A model generated the notes under the pieces. The model had not been told where the DNA came from and searched no databases. It saw only the letters and a program-made list of their open reading frames with translations. A DNA stretch of 23,210 nucleotides from a virus, in IMG/VR virus record IMGVR_UViG_3300020197_000171, positions 1-23,210 of that record, one strand, 5' to 3'. Position numbers and translations under genes: made by a program. Positions 23,109-23,210 of the stretch are shown piece by piece (positions within the stretch are counted from its first letter, which is position 1; every line of letters begins with the position of its first letter).

Positions 23109-23210
23109 TTAAAGACCCAAGCTTTCTGCTAAAAACAATAAACCAACAATTAATCCCGCTTCACATAACAAATAGACAAAGCAGCGCAAATACCCCCACG
23201 ACACATCTTG
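23109..23210 (-). CDS. C-terminal end of a small membrane protein, cut by window edge
   Basis: The reverse frame entering at 23210 stays open for 33 codons to a TAA at 23111-23109. It reads QDVSWGYLRCF at the start and ends with a hydrophobic run (AGLIVGLLFLAESLGL), consistent with a membrane-spanning segment. A GTG at about 23204 could even be its start, giving 31 residues. It is too short to identify and is followed by the 55-base gap that holds the dUTPase promoter. Confidence 0.45.
   Translation of the reverse strand, partial: QDVSWGYLRCFVYLLCEAGLIVGLLFLAESLGL

Noticed and set aside
1-23210. tRNA genes, CRISPR arrays, IS elements or integration sites
   Set aside because: No cloverleaf-like segment, spaced direct-repeat array, transposase or integrase was seen by eye; gaps between genes are nearly all under 60 bases.

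Overview
This window is a piece of a large double-stranded DNA phage of the T4 superfamily (contractile-tailed myovirus). The evidence is a reverse-strand replication cluster with a family B DNA polymerase like gp43, a UvsX recombinase, a gp41-type helicase and a gp61-type primase. It faces a forward-strand block carrying three exact copies of the T4-type late promoter TATAAATA. A class II (B12-dependent) ribonucleotide reductase, ThyX and a GDP-mannose 4,6-dehydratase fit the marine and alphaproteobacterial T4-like phages better than coliphage T4. I cannot name the host. No host gene, tRNA, integrase, IS element or CRISPR array was seen.

Forward strand, 1-9920, probably late or structural. 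It opens with the tail of an Ala/Gly-rich protein, then a RecB/Cas4-like PD-(D/E)XK exonuclease, a small basic protein with a homing-endonuclease-type DNA-binding motif, and a 42-residue membrane protein missed by length-filtered ORF calling. A strong intrinsic terminator then runs directly into a late promoter. The next unit (2007-7361) is a large protein with a C-terminal HNH-like domain, a membrane-anchored GAF-like protein, three small proteins of the kind conserved in T4-like phages, and a protein ending in thrombospondin-type-3-like Asp-rich repeats. A second late promoter starts a probable lysis pair (three-segment membrane protein, then a lipobox protein with a C-terminal membrane segment) and a protein with twelve 25-residue Ca-binding-type repeats. 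A third late promoter drives a His-rich protein of unknown role.

Reverse strand, 9930-23210, probably early or middle, transcribed from right to left: end of a small membrane protein, dUTPase, MazG/DUF1599-like protein, DNA polymerase, conserved protein, UvsX, GDP-mannose 4,6-dehydratase, two small conserved proteins, helicase, primase, ThyX, class II RNR, a candidate PD-(D/E)XK nuclease and a RuvC-like resolvase. Most genes overlap or abut, so translation is probably coupled. Together they make dNTPs (RNR, ThyX, dUTPase, NTP pyrophosphohydrolase-like), copy DNA (polymerase, helicase, primase), and recombine and resolve it (UvsX, RuvC-like). The sugar-nucleotide gene is the one out-of-place member.

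The least expected signals are in the punctuation. Three promoters (two sigma70-like, one T4-late-like) predict transcription starting at the A of the ATG. One palindrome is centred on the -35 box of the RNR promoter, and a hairpin sits immediately before the polymerase start. All promoter and start-site statements are inferences from sequence spacing.
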